The position numbers and the translations under genes are program-made. The notes below the pieces were generated by a model. It ran no database searches. It saw only the letters and a program-made list of their open reading frames with translations, and had not been told where the DNA came from. Shown in pieces: positions 1 through 7,359 of a DNA stretch of 31,647 nt. The stretch lies in assembly GCA_022842065.1 (NCBI GenBank), contig JALHQH010000034.1, positions 93,812-125,458 on the forward strand. The letters are read 5' to 3'. The stretch is from Caldilineaceae bacterium (lineage in GTDB: Bacteria > Chloroflexota > Anaerolineae > Caldilineales > Caldilineaceae). Within the stretch, counting starts at the first letter, position 1, and every line of letters starts with the position of its first letter.

Positions 1-42
1 CGCCAGATCCAGCGAAAACGACGGCACTCTGCTGATGCGCAG

Positions 43-1323
43 TTACCCATGTAACAATTGCAGCGCCGTCCCCACCACCAATTCGCCCGCCTCCGGGGCC
101 AGCGCGGCGGGATAGCCGTAATAGTGATAAGCATCGGCGATCTCATAGCCGCCGTGGGGATAGGCGCGACGGGCCGGAATGTAGCCAATGTTGTCATTGC
201 CAAAGCCGCAGAGGAAACAATGGCCGCCCGGCACGCCCGCTTTGATCGCCAGCCCCAATTCGACAAACAACTCGCCCGGCGCGCTGACCAGGGCGAGGTG
301 GCCAACGTGGAGCACCTGGAGTTCAGTGGTGACAGTAGTGGGGGCACGCTGATTTACGACCTTTGTCAATGTCGTGGCGGCCCAGGTGATCATCGCCGCG
401 ACAATCTGCCCCTGATAGGGCTGTTGCATCAGTTCGGGGTCGGCTAATAAGCGCTGCTGCGCGGCGAGGATCGCCTCCAGTTCGGCCACAGTCGGTAAGG
501 GGAGTAAGGGCAGATCGAGGGGCTGGTTGACCGCGGTTAACTGTTCCCAAGTGGTCACCCCAATCTCGGGCAGGACGCGCAATGCCTCTGCGGCGATGGC
601 ATTGCCAATCTGCCCCAATGTCTCCCAGCCGCGCGTGGCCGGGCCAACATCGCCAATCGCACCGGTGATAAAGAGGGTGATCGCGCCAGTGGCCTGTTCA
701 ATTTGTGCGGCCGCATAACCACCATATTCTGCCGAGAAAAAGGTGTTTTCGCCGGTGATACAGGTGGGGTGGCAGGCATAGTTGAGCAGCACGGCCAGCA
801 ATTGACCTGTTGCGGTCTCAACGCGCAGAATGCCCAAATCCGGATCGATCAGATCGCCGGGGGTGCGCCGGTTGTGGACTCCTTCCTGCACTTGACCGTG
901 GCCAACCCCAAAGCGGGCCGGCTGGCGACTTTGCCACGCATTGTGCGTGACCGTAACGAGTTGCTCCTGTAGACCCGCCAGATACACCTCCTCGACCTCG
1001 CCACAGCCCTGCAAAAACATGGTGGCGGGACCGGCATGGGTATGGGAGCAACTGATCAGCACGTTGTTGGCGGGGATGCCGGTCGCCACTTCAATCGCAA
1101 GGCGCACGGTTTTGACCACAGACCAATGTAAACCCAATACATCGACGGTGAGAATGGCAACCTGGGTTATTTTATTATCCAAAACGAGCGCTTTGGCGTA
1201 AAGGGGATCATGCACCCCGGTCGCCTTGCCGGCGCGGGCAATGTAACCAGTCAAGGCAATCCCGGCGGGCGGGGTGATATCAATTTGGGCGACACCGGCT
1301 TGGATGGCGGATAGTTTGTTCAT
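43..1323 (-). CDS. Neutral/alkaline ceramidase-like hydrolase
   Basis: The 426-residue protein resembles the N-terminal catalytic domain of neutral/alkaline (non-lysosomal) ceramidases, zinc amidases that release fatty acid from N-acyl sphingosine. Visible family motifs are the opening GVAQIDITPPAGIALTGY, the SHTHAGP metal-site motif at residues 93-99, NYACHPTC at 181-188, and a late NDNIGYIPARRAYPHGGYE block. There is no signal peptide and no C-terminal immunoglobulin-like domain of true secreted ceramidases, and the chain is much shorter than the roughly 650-700 residues of those enzymes. It is therefore probably a cytosolic relative of unknown substrate. The ATG start is the first codon of the conserved region, although no strong Shine-Dalgarno sequence precedes it. 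It is divergent from the HzsA-like gene, with a 315-base spacer between them. The family call is fairly sure; the ceramide substrate is not. Confidence 0.75.
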   Translation of the reverse strand: MNKLSAIQAGVAQIDITPPAGIALTGYIARAGKATGVHDPLYAKALVLDNKITQVAILTVDVLGLHWSVVKTVRLAIEVATGIPANNVLISCSHTHAGPATMFLQGCGEVEEVYLAGLQEQLVTVTHNAWQSRQPARFGVGHGQVQEGVHNRRTPGDLIDPDLGILRVETATGQLLAVLLNYACHPTCITGENTFFSAEYGGYAAAQIEQATGAITLFITGAIGDVGPATRGWETLGQIGNAIAAEALRVLPEIGVTTWEQLTAVNQPLDLPLLPLPTVAELEAILAAQQRLLADPELMQQPYQGQIVAAMITWAATTLTKVVNQRAPTTVTTELQVLHVGHLALVSAPGELFVELGLAIKAGVPGGHCFLCGFGNDNIGYIPARRAYPHGGYEIADAYHYYGYPAALAPEAGELVVGTALQLLHG

Positions 1324-1417
1324 GGGTGAGGAATCTGCTTTCTTGTGGGCAGTGCAGCGGTTGGTTAAATCTATGATTGATAGTTTACCGCCATCGATAA
1401 CGTAAATGCAATGCGCG

Positions 1418-1446
1418 TTGTCTATGGCATCATTAACGGTTATGGT
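1418..1446 (+). promoter_or_regulatory. Candidate sigma-70 promoter for the HzsA-like gene
   Basis: TTGTCT and TATGGT are separated by 17 bases. The transcript would begin near 1453 and run through the hairpin element before reaching the start codon at 1639. The -10 box is imperfect and an alternative TAAAAT overlaps it, so this is a modest call. Confidence 0.35.
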
Positions 1447-1515
1447 AAAATCCGTTTCTGCGCCCGTAAGAAAAAATTAATTTACTGCTGACTCATTGGC
1501 TCTGTCAAAGAGCCC

Positions 1516-1609
1516 CTAGTACAGTGTTACCGAAATTTTGCTGGATTAAAAGCCGCGTTCGTCCCAGCGGGACGAAAAACCCAGCAAAATTTGGGTAACA
1601 GAGCACTAG
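1516..1609. repeat. Nested inverted repeat (MITE-like), CTAG termini
   Basis: The outer arms are 29 bases each (1516-1544 and 1581-1609) and match at about 25 of 29 positions, sharing TGTTACC and AAATTTTGCTGG blocks. Inside is a second perfect 8-base hairpin, TTCGTCCC/GGGACGAA, with a 3-base loop (1558-1576). The ends read CTAGTAC and GCACTAG. The same CTAGTGC/GCACTAG ends occur on the palindrome on the other side of the next gene. The architecture suggests a small non-autonomous transposable element. If the CTAG copies are target duplications, the element would fit IS5-type insertion, which is inference. Confidence 0.7.
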
Positions 1610-1638
1610 CCTGATCTAAACCTGTATGGAGGCCATCT

Positions 1639-4600
1639 ATGTCATATCCGCGTCTGTTACGCTTGTTTTGTTTGCTGCTGTTATTTGGGTTCATCAGTGT
1701 CGGCAGCCATGCGGCTGGTGCAGCTACGCCGGCTTTGTCGATCCGCCCACAGCGTCTCCACCAGATGCAGCCCCAAAGGGGCGGGCTGGCCTATGACCTC
1801 GTCTACATCCGGCAACCGCGCAAGGGTGATAATGAACATATTGTCTGGCCCGAAGTCTTCCACCCTGGGCGCTTTGAACCGGGCGCGGATCTGATCTTGC
1901 TGCATCCCGATGGCAGTGAAGAGGTATTGGTAGCCGGCGGTAACGGGGCGGTGACCGATCCCTTTGTTTCATTCGATGGCCAGTGGGTCTACTACAGCTT
2001 TATCCCTGATGCCCGTCCTGAATCAGGCGAATCTCAACGCGGCTATCTGCCCCGTTCTGGTGCTGATATTTATCGCATCAACTTGCAAACGCGCCAGATG
2101 CAACAGTTGACCCACCAAGAATTTACCCCTAACACGGGTGCCGGCAACTGGGATCTCACCAACCCGGTCGATCCGGCCGCTAACTTTAACCGGCTCGGTT
2201 ATGGCATTTTGAATCTCGGCCCGGCCCCCATTGCGGGCGGCAAGGTAGTCTTTACCAGCAATCGGAATGGCTTTATCCCCACCAAAAATTTTAGCAGCCC
2301 CAATCTCCAACTTTTTGTCATGGATGAAGATGGCGCGAATGTGACCCTCATCTCACCGATGACCATCGGTAGCACCTTACACCCCACCCCGCTACGCGAT
2401 GGGCGGATTCTCTTTTCCAGCTATGAAAGCCAAGGCTTACGGGATGAACGGGTCTGGGGCATTTGGGCGATCTGGCCCGATGGCCGCCAGTGGGAGCCGA
2501 TGCTGAGCGCCTTTAAGTGGGCCAACGCCATGCACTTTGTCACCCAACTGAGCAATGAAGATATTGTGGTCGAGGATTATTACAATCTCAACAACTTTGG
2601 TTTTGGCGCACTCTATCGTTTCCCGGTGCAGCCGCCAGTTGGCCAGAGCCGTTTTCACAGCGCGTTCCTCAGCGAAAATCCGCCGATTGATCAAACCCTG
2701 GTCTTTGGCAATGGGCCGGAGATCTACCCCCGTTACATGAGCTTTACCCCGCGTGGTTTTTATTCGATCTCGCGCTTTACCAATGCCGAGGACGAGGCAT
2801 CGCCACGCATCAACAACCAATATGTCGGCAAGTTTACCCACCCCTCCGCCGCACCCCAGAACGACCTACTCGTTGTCTGGTCGCCAGGGCCGGTGAATGC
2901 GTTGACCCGTCCGGTCAACCTGCCCGCGCCGGATGCTGGACTTTACTTAATCCCCGACGGCAACCCGGTGAATAGCCCCAGTGAACTGGTGCTGATCAAA
3001 AATGATCCCAACTACAACGAGGTCTGGCCGCGCGCCGTGGTCCCCTACCAGGCGATTCATGGGGTGGCGCAGCCGGTAGAATTGCCTTGGTTGCCCAACG
3101 ATGGTACGGTCCATGGGTCGCTGCCCGCCGGTTCGCCCTATGGCCTCGTCGGCACGAGCAGCCTCTATAAGCGCGAGAGTTTTCCCGGCCATCCTGGCAT
3201 CAATGCCAATGATCCCTATGGCGGCTTGGATGCCTTTAATACGCGCCAGAATGACGCCAACAGCAACTGGTTTACCCAAGGCTCTGATGCGGGCAAATAT
3301 GCGAACAGCGACATTTGGGCGATCCGGCTCCTCGCCATGGAACCCAACACCCACCGCAGTTATGGGCCGCACGAAGGGCAGCACTTCTATAACCACATCA
3401 ACGAAAAGTTGCGCATTTTGGGGGAACTGCCGGTACGCAACCTGGCTGCCAACGGCAACCCGATCCTCGACGCCGAAGGCAACCCTGACACCAGCTTCCT
3501 CGCCAAAATTCCGGCGGACACCCCCTTTACCTTTCAACTGCTCGACCGCAATGGCATGGTCTTGACCATGGCGCAGACCTGGCATCAGGTACGCCCTGGT
3601 GAAATGCGCGCCGACTGTGGTGGCTGTCATGCGCATGGACAAGTGCCACTTGCTTTTGCCGGCACCGTCGCGTCGCAACCAGCCTATGCGGTGACCGATC
3701 TGAGCAACTCTACCCCGCTGTTGACACAGAACACCAACGGCCAACCAGCGCTGCGCACGGTCAACACTGGGGTGGTCAATGTTGAATTCTATCGCGATAT
3801 TCGCCCCCTGTTGCAGCGCAGTTGTGTCAGTTGCCATACGGGCAGCAACCCCACCCCGCCCGGTGACCTGGTGCTGGATGACACCGCCCTCTATGAGACT
3901 TCAACCAACTCTGGGCAACAAGTGCCCGGAGATTACAAACGGCTTTGCCAGGATAGTGAAGCACGCTGGGGCTATGCCCCAGTGATCGGGCGAGAGGCTG
4001 GTTGGCGGCAGACCAACGCCAGCCGCTATGTGCGCCCCTTCCAAAGCCGGCGCAGTTTGCTGATCTGGAAACTTTTTGGGCAGCGGCTCGATGGTTGGGA
4101 CAATGGGGATCACCCCACCGAAAGTATTCCCGGTGATGCCGGCACCCTCCCCCCAGGTAGTGACCCCAACATGGCGGATCTGAATTACACTGGCACGATT
4201 ATGCCGCCGCCAGGCAGTGGTGTACCCGCATTGACGATTGATGAAAAAATGACCTTTGCGCGCTGGGTTGATCTGGCCTGTCCGATCAACCTGGACACCG
4301 GCGGCGAACATGCCGACTTTGGCTGGTTCCTTGACGATGTGCGCCCGACATTGGCGGTGAGCGCGCCGCGGGCTGGTCACAATGCGGCACCGTTGACCGC
4401 GTTGGTGGTTGGCATTGCCGACGCCAATTCCGGCATCAAGGCTGGTTCGCTTTCGATCAAAGCCGATCTTGCCATTAATGGCCGCCCCGCGGGCAGCGAA
4501 CTCGCCGATCTCGCCCAAGTGACGGGTGACGGTATCTACCGAATCAACCTCACGACGCCAATCAACAATATGTCGGCGGCTCATCTCTATGCCCAAGTGG

Positions 4601-5706
4601 CGGATAACCAGGGCAACATCACACGGGTGGACCAGCGCTTTAGCGTGGGGACCGGCGGGCCAACCCCAACTGCTACCCCAATGCCGACACTCACGGCAAC
4701 CCCCACCAGCTTCCCTTGCCCCACCGCGACCCCACAGCCGCTCTGGGTTGAGCCGGTCACCTCACCGACCGATGAACTTTCACAGTTGGTGACGGTCTAC
4801 ATTGGCGACGGCGAGCGGGTGACGATTACCACAGCCTCGGGCGTCTTTACCTCGGTGGCCGCGGTGAATCAACACCAGCTAACGATTTCGCTCTTGCCCA
4901 ATACAACCCATAATCTGACCGTCACCGCCAAAGTGAAGCAGCGGAATGGCCCCGGCAGTTGTACCACGGGCGGCTACACTTTGAGTACAACGCGCGATCG
5001 GAACGGTAGGGCATTGGTCATTGAACAACGCAGCAGCGCGAGCACCGGTGCGATCCAGGGGACTGTCACCAACGCAGATGGCGAGGGACTGGTGGGGGTA
5101 CGGATTATCGGCTACCGGCAGATCGGGCGGCGCTGGGTGAAAAATGTTACCGTGCGCAGCGACAGTACAGGGGGCTATCAACTACCGGCACTGCTTCCTG
5201 GCAACTACCGGCTGCGCTTTAACAAGGGGGGGTATCAAAGTGAGTATTACCAGGATGCCCGCAATTTGCAGCGCGCCACCACCCTCACCCTCAGCGGTGG
5301 GGCCACGTTAAGCGCGATAGATGGGGTGCTGGCGCGTACCAGCCAGGGACTGGCCGAACTTGATGAAGCAGGCAGCGGCACGACGCACACCTTGACCCTC
5401 AACCTGGCCCTGCCCGCGGCCCTCCAGCGTAGCGCCAGCGAACCGGTGCTCGTGACCCTGTACCAGCAGACCGCGGAAGGTGAGTTGCTGTGGGCTGACG
5501 AAATCGTCGATGAAGGGGGGATCATCACCAGCAACAATGCCACTTATCAATTCCCCGTGACACCGGGCAAATGGTCGGTGGCGGTTGAACATGCCGACTA
5601 TGGCACCCTGGCCGGTGAGACCGTGACCATCAGCAATGGCAATGCGATGACCAGCTTGACCTGGACCACAAGTTCGCAGATCCATTTGCCGCTGGTGACG
5701 CGGTAG
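1639..5706 (+). CDS. Exported HzsA-like di-haem multidomain protein
   Basis: This 1355-residue protein starts with a signal peptide (hydrophobic stretch within residues 7-22, Ala-rich cleavage region near 25-30). Residues from about 35 to 620 contain TolB/WD40-like beta-propeller strands (for example VFTSNRNGFIPT, LQLFVMDEDGANVTLIS) and a region resembling the middle domain of hydrazine synthase alpha subunit (HzsA). Two c-type haem motifs follow: CGGCH at 660-664 and CVSCH at 729-733. After an immunoglobulin-like segment comes a Thr/Pro-rich linker (about 1008-1034) and a carboxypeptidase-regulatory-like beta-sandwich (about 1137-1215, GAIQGTVTNADGEGLVGV). The extreme C terminus is QIHLPLVTR. 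The start is fixed by GGAGG 7 bases upstream. The protein should be exported and may act as a surface redox or scaffold protein. It is not evidence for anammox, since no hzsB/hzsC or hydrazine dehydrogenase is present. No neighbour forms an operon with it. The domain calls are good; the function is unknown. Confidence 0.7.
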   Translation: MSYPRLLRLFCLLLLFGFISVGSHAAGAATPALSIRPQRLHQMQPQRGGLAYDLVYIRQPRKGDNEHIVWPEVFHPGRFEPGADLILLHPDGSEEVLVAGGNGAVTDPFVSFDGQWVYYSFIPDARPESGESQRGYLPRSGADIYRINLQTRQMQQLTHQEFTPNTGAGNWDLTNPVDPAANFNRLGYGILNLGPAPIAGGKVVFTSNRNGFIPTKNFSSPNLQLFVMDEDGANVTLISPMTIGSTLHPTPLRDGRILFSSYESQGLRDERVWGIWAIWPDGRQWEPMLSAFKWANAMHFVTQLSNEDIVVEDYYNLNNFGFGALYRFPVQPPVGQSRFHSAFLSENPPIDQTLVFGNGPEIYPRYMSFTPRGFYSISRFTNAEDEASPRINNQYVGKFTHPSAAPQNDLLVVWSPGPVNALTRPVNLPAPDAGLYLIPDGNPVNSPSELVLIKNDPNYNEVWPRAVVPYQAIHGVAQPVELPWLPNDGTVHGSLPAGSPYGLVGTSSLYKRESFPGHPGINANDPYGGLDAFNTRQNDANSNWFTQGSDAGKYANSDIWAIRLLAMEPNTHRSYGPHEGQHFYNHINEKLRILGELPVRNLAANGNPILDAEGNPDTSFLAKIPADTPFTFQLLDRNGMVLTMAQTWHQVRPGEMRADCGGCHAHGQVPLAFAGTVASQPAYAVTDLSNSTPLLTQNTNGQPALRTVNTGVVNVEFYRDIRPLLQRSCVSCHTGSNPTPPGDLVLDDTALYETSTNSGQQVPGDYKRLCQDSEARWGYAPVIGREAGWRQTNASRYVRPFQSRRSLLIWKLFGQRLDGWDNGDHPTESIPGDAGTLPPGSDPNMADLNYTGTIMPPPGSGVPALTIDEKMTFARWVDLACPINLDTGGEHADFGWFLDDVRPTLAVSAPRAGHNAAPLTALVVGIADANSGIKAGSLSIKADLAINGRPAGSELADLAQVTGDGIYRINLTTPINNMSAAHLYAQVADNQGNITRVDQRFSVGTGGPTPTATPMPTLTATPTSFPCPTATPQPLWVEPVTSPTDELSQLVTVYIGDGERVTITTASGVFTSVAAVNQHQLTISLLPNTTHNLTVTAKVKQRNGPGSCTTGGYTLSTTRDRNGRALVIEQRSSASTGAIQGTVTNADGEGLVGVRIIGYRQIGRRWVKNVTVRSDSTGGYQLPALLPGNYRLRFNKGGYQSEYYQDARNLQRATTLTLSGGATLSAIDGVLARTSQGLAELDEAGSGTTHTLTLNLALPAALQRSASEPVLVTLYQQTAEGELLWADEIVDEGGIITSNNATYQFPVTPGKWSVAVEHADYGTLAGETVTISNGNAMTSLTWTTSSQIHLPLVTR

Positions 5707-5714
5707 AAGGGAAC

Positions 5715-5780
5715 CTAGTGCATAGGCCATACAATCCCGGAATCTTTAAAGATTCCGGGATTGTATGGCCTATGCACTAG
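5715..5780. repeat. Perfect 66-base palindrome with CTAG termini
   Basis: Two 33-base arms meet without a loop (axis between 5747 and 5748) and are perfectly complementary. The ends are CTAGTGC and GCACTAG, the same seven bases as the element upstream of the preceding gene, but the core is unrelated. It starts only 9 bases after the HzsA-like stop codon and could stop transcription, but it lacks a T tract, so I class it as a mobile-type repeat rather than a canonical terminator. Confidence 0.8.
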
Positions 5781-5850
5781 CGCCAGGACAGCGTTGGCGA
5801 AATTATGACGGATTAGATTCGCTCGGAGGGGATTAGCAAATATGGAGCTA

Positions 5851-7101
5851 TTAAGCTGCCACCGCCAAGCGTACAATCGTATCGATCGCGTGGCGGTCGG
5901 CAGGGGCGACGGTCACGGTTACCCCTTGCGCGCTCTGCTGTACCACAGCTTGACCACCGGTCAGGACGTGGCTGCCGGTGATCGACTGGGCCAGCGGGGG
6001 CAGCATCAAGGTCTCGGTCGGCCAATCCAGGATGTGTAGATAGATGTACTTGTCATTGTGGGTGCTCACCCCCCACGGCCCCGGCTTGAAGGGGCCGCCG
6101 CGGGTGGCGTAGATGCTCTCGCCATAGTGGCGCAACCAATCGCCCATCGCGCGTAGCCGTTCCACCTGGCGTTCCTCGATGCGGCCATCGGGCATGGGGC
6201 CGACGTTGAAGAGCAGATTGCCGTCACCGCCGACGACGCGAATCAGGGTATGTAGACATTCTGCCACCGATTTGATCTTGTCATCGGGCTTCCACGCCCA
6301 CTGATCACCCATCGTAATACAGCTTTCCCAGGCGCGTTCGGTCTGGTAGGCACCGACCATTTGTTCCGGCGTATCAAAGTCGGCGCGCATGCCACAGCGG
6401 TTGTTGATCAGGATGTTGGGTTGCCATTGGCGAATCTCGGCAAACAGTTTTTCCGAGCCCCAAATTTGGGCACTGGCAAACCGTTCCTGGTCGCGGTAGC
6501 GCTCAACCTCCGCAGCATCGGTGAAATTCTCTTCCAGCCCATCAAACCAGAGCACACTCAGTTCCCCATAGTTGCGACAGAGTTCACCGACCTGCGCGTG
6601 AAAGTAGTCCAGGTAGCGCGCATGGTTTTCGTTGCGATAATCCGGGTGCCGCCAATCCGGCGGCGAGTAGTAACAACCAAACGGCAGATCGGCGGCGTGA
6701 CAGGCCGCGGCCAATTCGGCGACAATATCACGACCAAAGGGGGAAAGTGGGCCGGTGATCTTGTAGTCGGTGAGTGCGCTATCGAAGTTGACAAAGCCAT
6801 CGTGGTGTTTGCTCGTAAAGACCAGGTAACGCATCCCCGCGTCCTTGGCAATTTGCACCCACTCAGCGGCGTCAAAATGGACCGGGTTGAACTCCTTGTA
6901 GAGATTGTCGTAGACATCGACCGCCACTGGTCCCGGTGGGAGCGTGAAGCGCAAGCCGCGCCGCTCACCCCCGCGCGACCACCCAATTTCCGTGCCGACC
7001 AGGCTGACTGGCCCCCAGTGGATAAATAGCCCAAACCGCGCGGCTTGCCACCACTTGATCCGTTCGGTGTCTGATAGGGTAGGTTGTGTTGTTGCGGACA
7101 T
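5851..7101 (-). CDS. Alpha-L-fucosidase, glycoside hydrolase family 29
   Basis: The 416-residue protein has the GH29 hallmarks: an N-terminal RFGLFIHWGPVS motif, KDAGMRYLVFTSKHHDGF, the YYSPPDW strand, the catalytic nucleophile in LWFDGLE (Asp187) and NLLFNVGPMPDG near the end of the barrel. GH29 enzymes release terminal alpha-linked L-fucose with retention of configuration. No signal peptide is present, so it should act in the cytosol on imported fucosylated sugars. A short C-terminal beta-domain follows the barrel. The ATG is supported by CGGAGG 5 bases upstream. It lies last in the leftward carbohydrate module, after the sugar-binding protein, but a terminator and a nested hairpin intervene, so it may be expressed at a lower level or independently. 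The family is certain; the exact linkage specificity cannot be read. Confidence 0.9.
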   Translation of the reverse strand: MSATTQPTLSDTERIKWWQAARFGLFIHWGPVSLVGTEIGWSRGGERRGLRFTLPPGPVAVDVYDNLYKEFNPVHFDAAEWVQIAKDAGMRYLVFTSKHHDGFVNFDSALTDYKITGPLSPFGRDIVAELAAACHAADLPFGCYYSPPDWRHPDYRNENHARYLDYFHAQVGELCRNYGELSVLWFDGLEENFTDAAEVERYRDQERFASAQIWGSEKLFAEIRQWQPNILINNRCGMRADFDTPEQMVGAYQTERAWESCITMGDQWAWKPDDKIKSVAECLHTLIRVVGGDGNLLFNVGPMPDGRIEERQVERLRAMGDWLRHYGESIYATRGGPFKPGPWGVSTHNDKYIYLHILDWPTETLMLPPLAQSITGSHVLTGGQAVVQQSAQGVTVTVAPADRHAIDTIVRLAVAA

Positions 7102-7138
7102 AAGTGCCTCCGACTGAACTTGAATTAGGGCTGAAACA

Positions 7139-7265
7139 CGCTGTCAACGGATTAGGAGAACGGATTGAACGGACTTTTAGACGAAAATCCGTTCTTAGCT
7201 AACTTATAGAACGGATTTGGGCATTTTCAATCCGTTCAATCCGTTCCAAACATCCGTTGACAGCG
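7139..7265. repeat. Double-nested inverted repeat built of ACGGAT units
   Basis: The outer arms are 35 bases each (7139-7173 and 7231-7265) and are identical apart from a central 6-base block. They consist of CGCTGTCAACGGAT and AACGGATTGAACGGA. Inside lies a second perfect hairpin, AAATCCGTTCT/AGAACGGATTT (7185-7195 and 7208-7218), with a 12-base loop. The word ACGGAT or its complement recurs throughout. It sits between the sugar-binding protein gene and the fucosidase gene and would be transcribed in any read-through message. Confidence 0.75.
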
Positions 7266-7276
7266 CGTGCTATCAC

Positions 7277-7326
7277 AAAAAAGAAAGGGCACTCCCGCTC
7301 ACCAAGCCGGCGAGGGGAATGCCCTT
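7277..7326 (-). terminator. Rho-independent terminator of the sugar-binding protein gene
   Basis: On the minus strand a stem of AAGGGCATTCCC pairs with GGGAGTGCCCTT (11 of 12 positions) and is followed by TCTTTTTT. It begins 34 bases after the stop codon of the solute-binding protein. It should separate most transcripts of the transporter from the fucosidase gene. Confidence 0.75.
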
Positions 7327-7359
7327 CCTGATTACTCGATTGTTACGACGTGCGGATCT

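Larger units (their letters stand above)
1324..1638. other. Divergent intergenic region with a hairpin element
   Basis: This spacer separates the ceramidase-like gene (leftward) from the HzsA-like gene (rightward). It holds a candidate rightward promoter, a 94-base nested inverted repeat described separately, and a good ribosome-binding site (GGAGG, 7 bases before the ATG) at its right end. On the leftward strand a TTGCAT / TAAACT pair with an 18-base spacer lies near 1387-1416 and could serve the ceramidase-like gene, but the match is weak. I see no small gene in it. Confidence 0.5.

Noticed and set aside
2947..3837. A 296-codon open frame on the minus strand
   Set aside because: It is antisense to the HzsA-like gene, whose plus-strand frame has a signal peptide, haem motifs and a good ribosome-binding site. 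The minus frame has no recognisable domain.
1639..5706. Hydrazine synthase subunit and therefore an anammox organism
   Set aside because: Only the HzsA-like middle region is shared. There are no hydrazine synthase partners, and the domain make-up with a carboxypeptidase-regulatory domain and LPLVTR tail is different.
5715..5780. Simple rho-independent terminator
   Set aside because: The palindrome is far longer than a terminator, has no loop and no T tract, and shares its ends with an element that is not at a gene end.
6361..7029. A 222-codon open frame on the plus strand
   Set aside because: It lies opposite the fucosidase gene, which has clear GH29 motifs and a ribosome-binding site.
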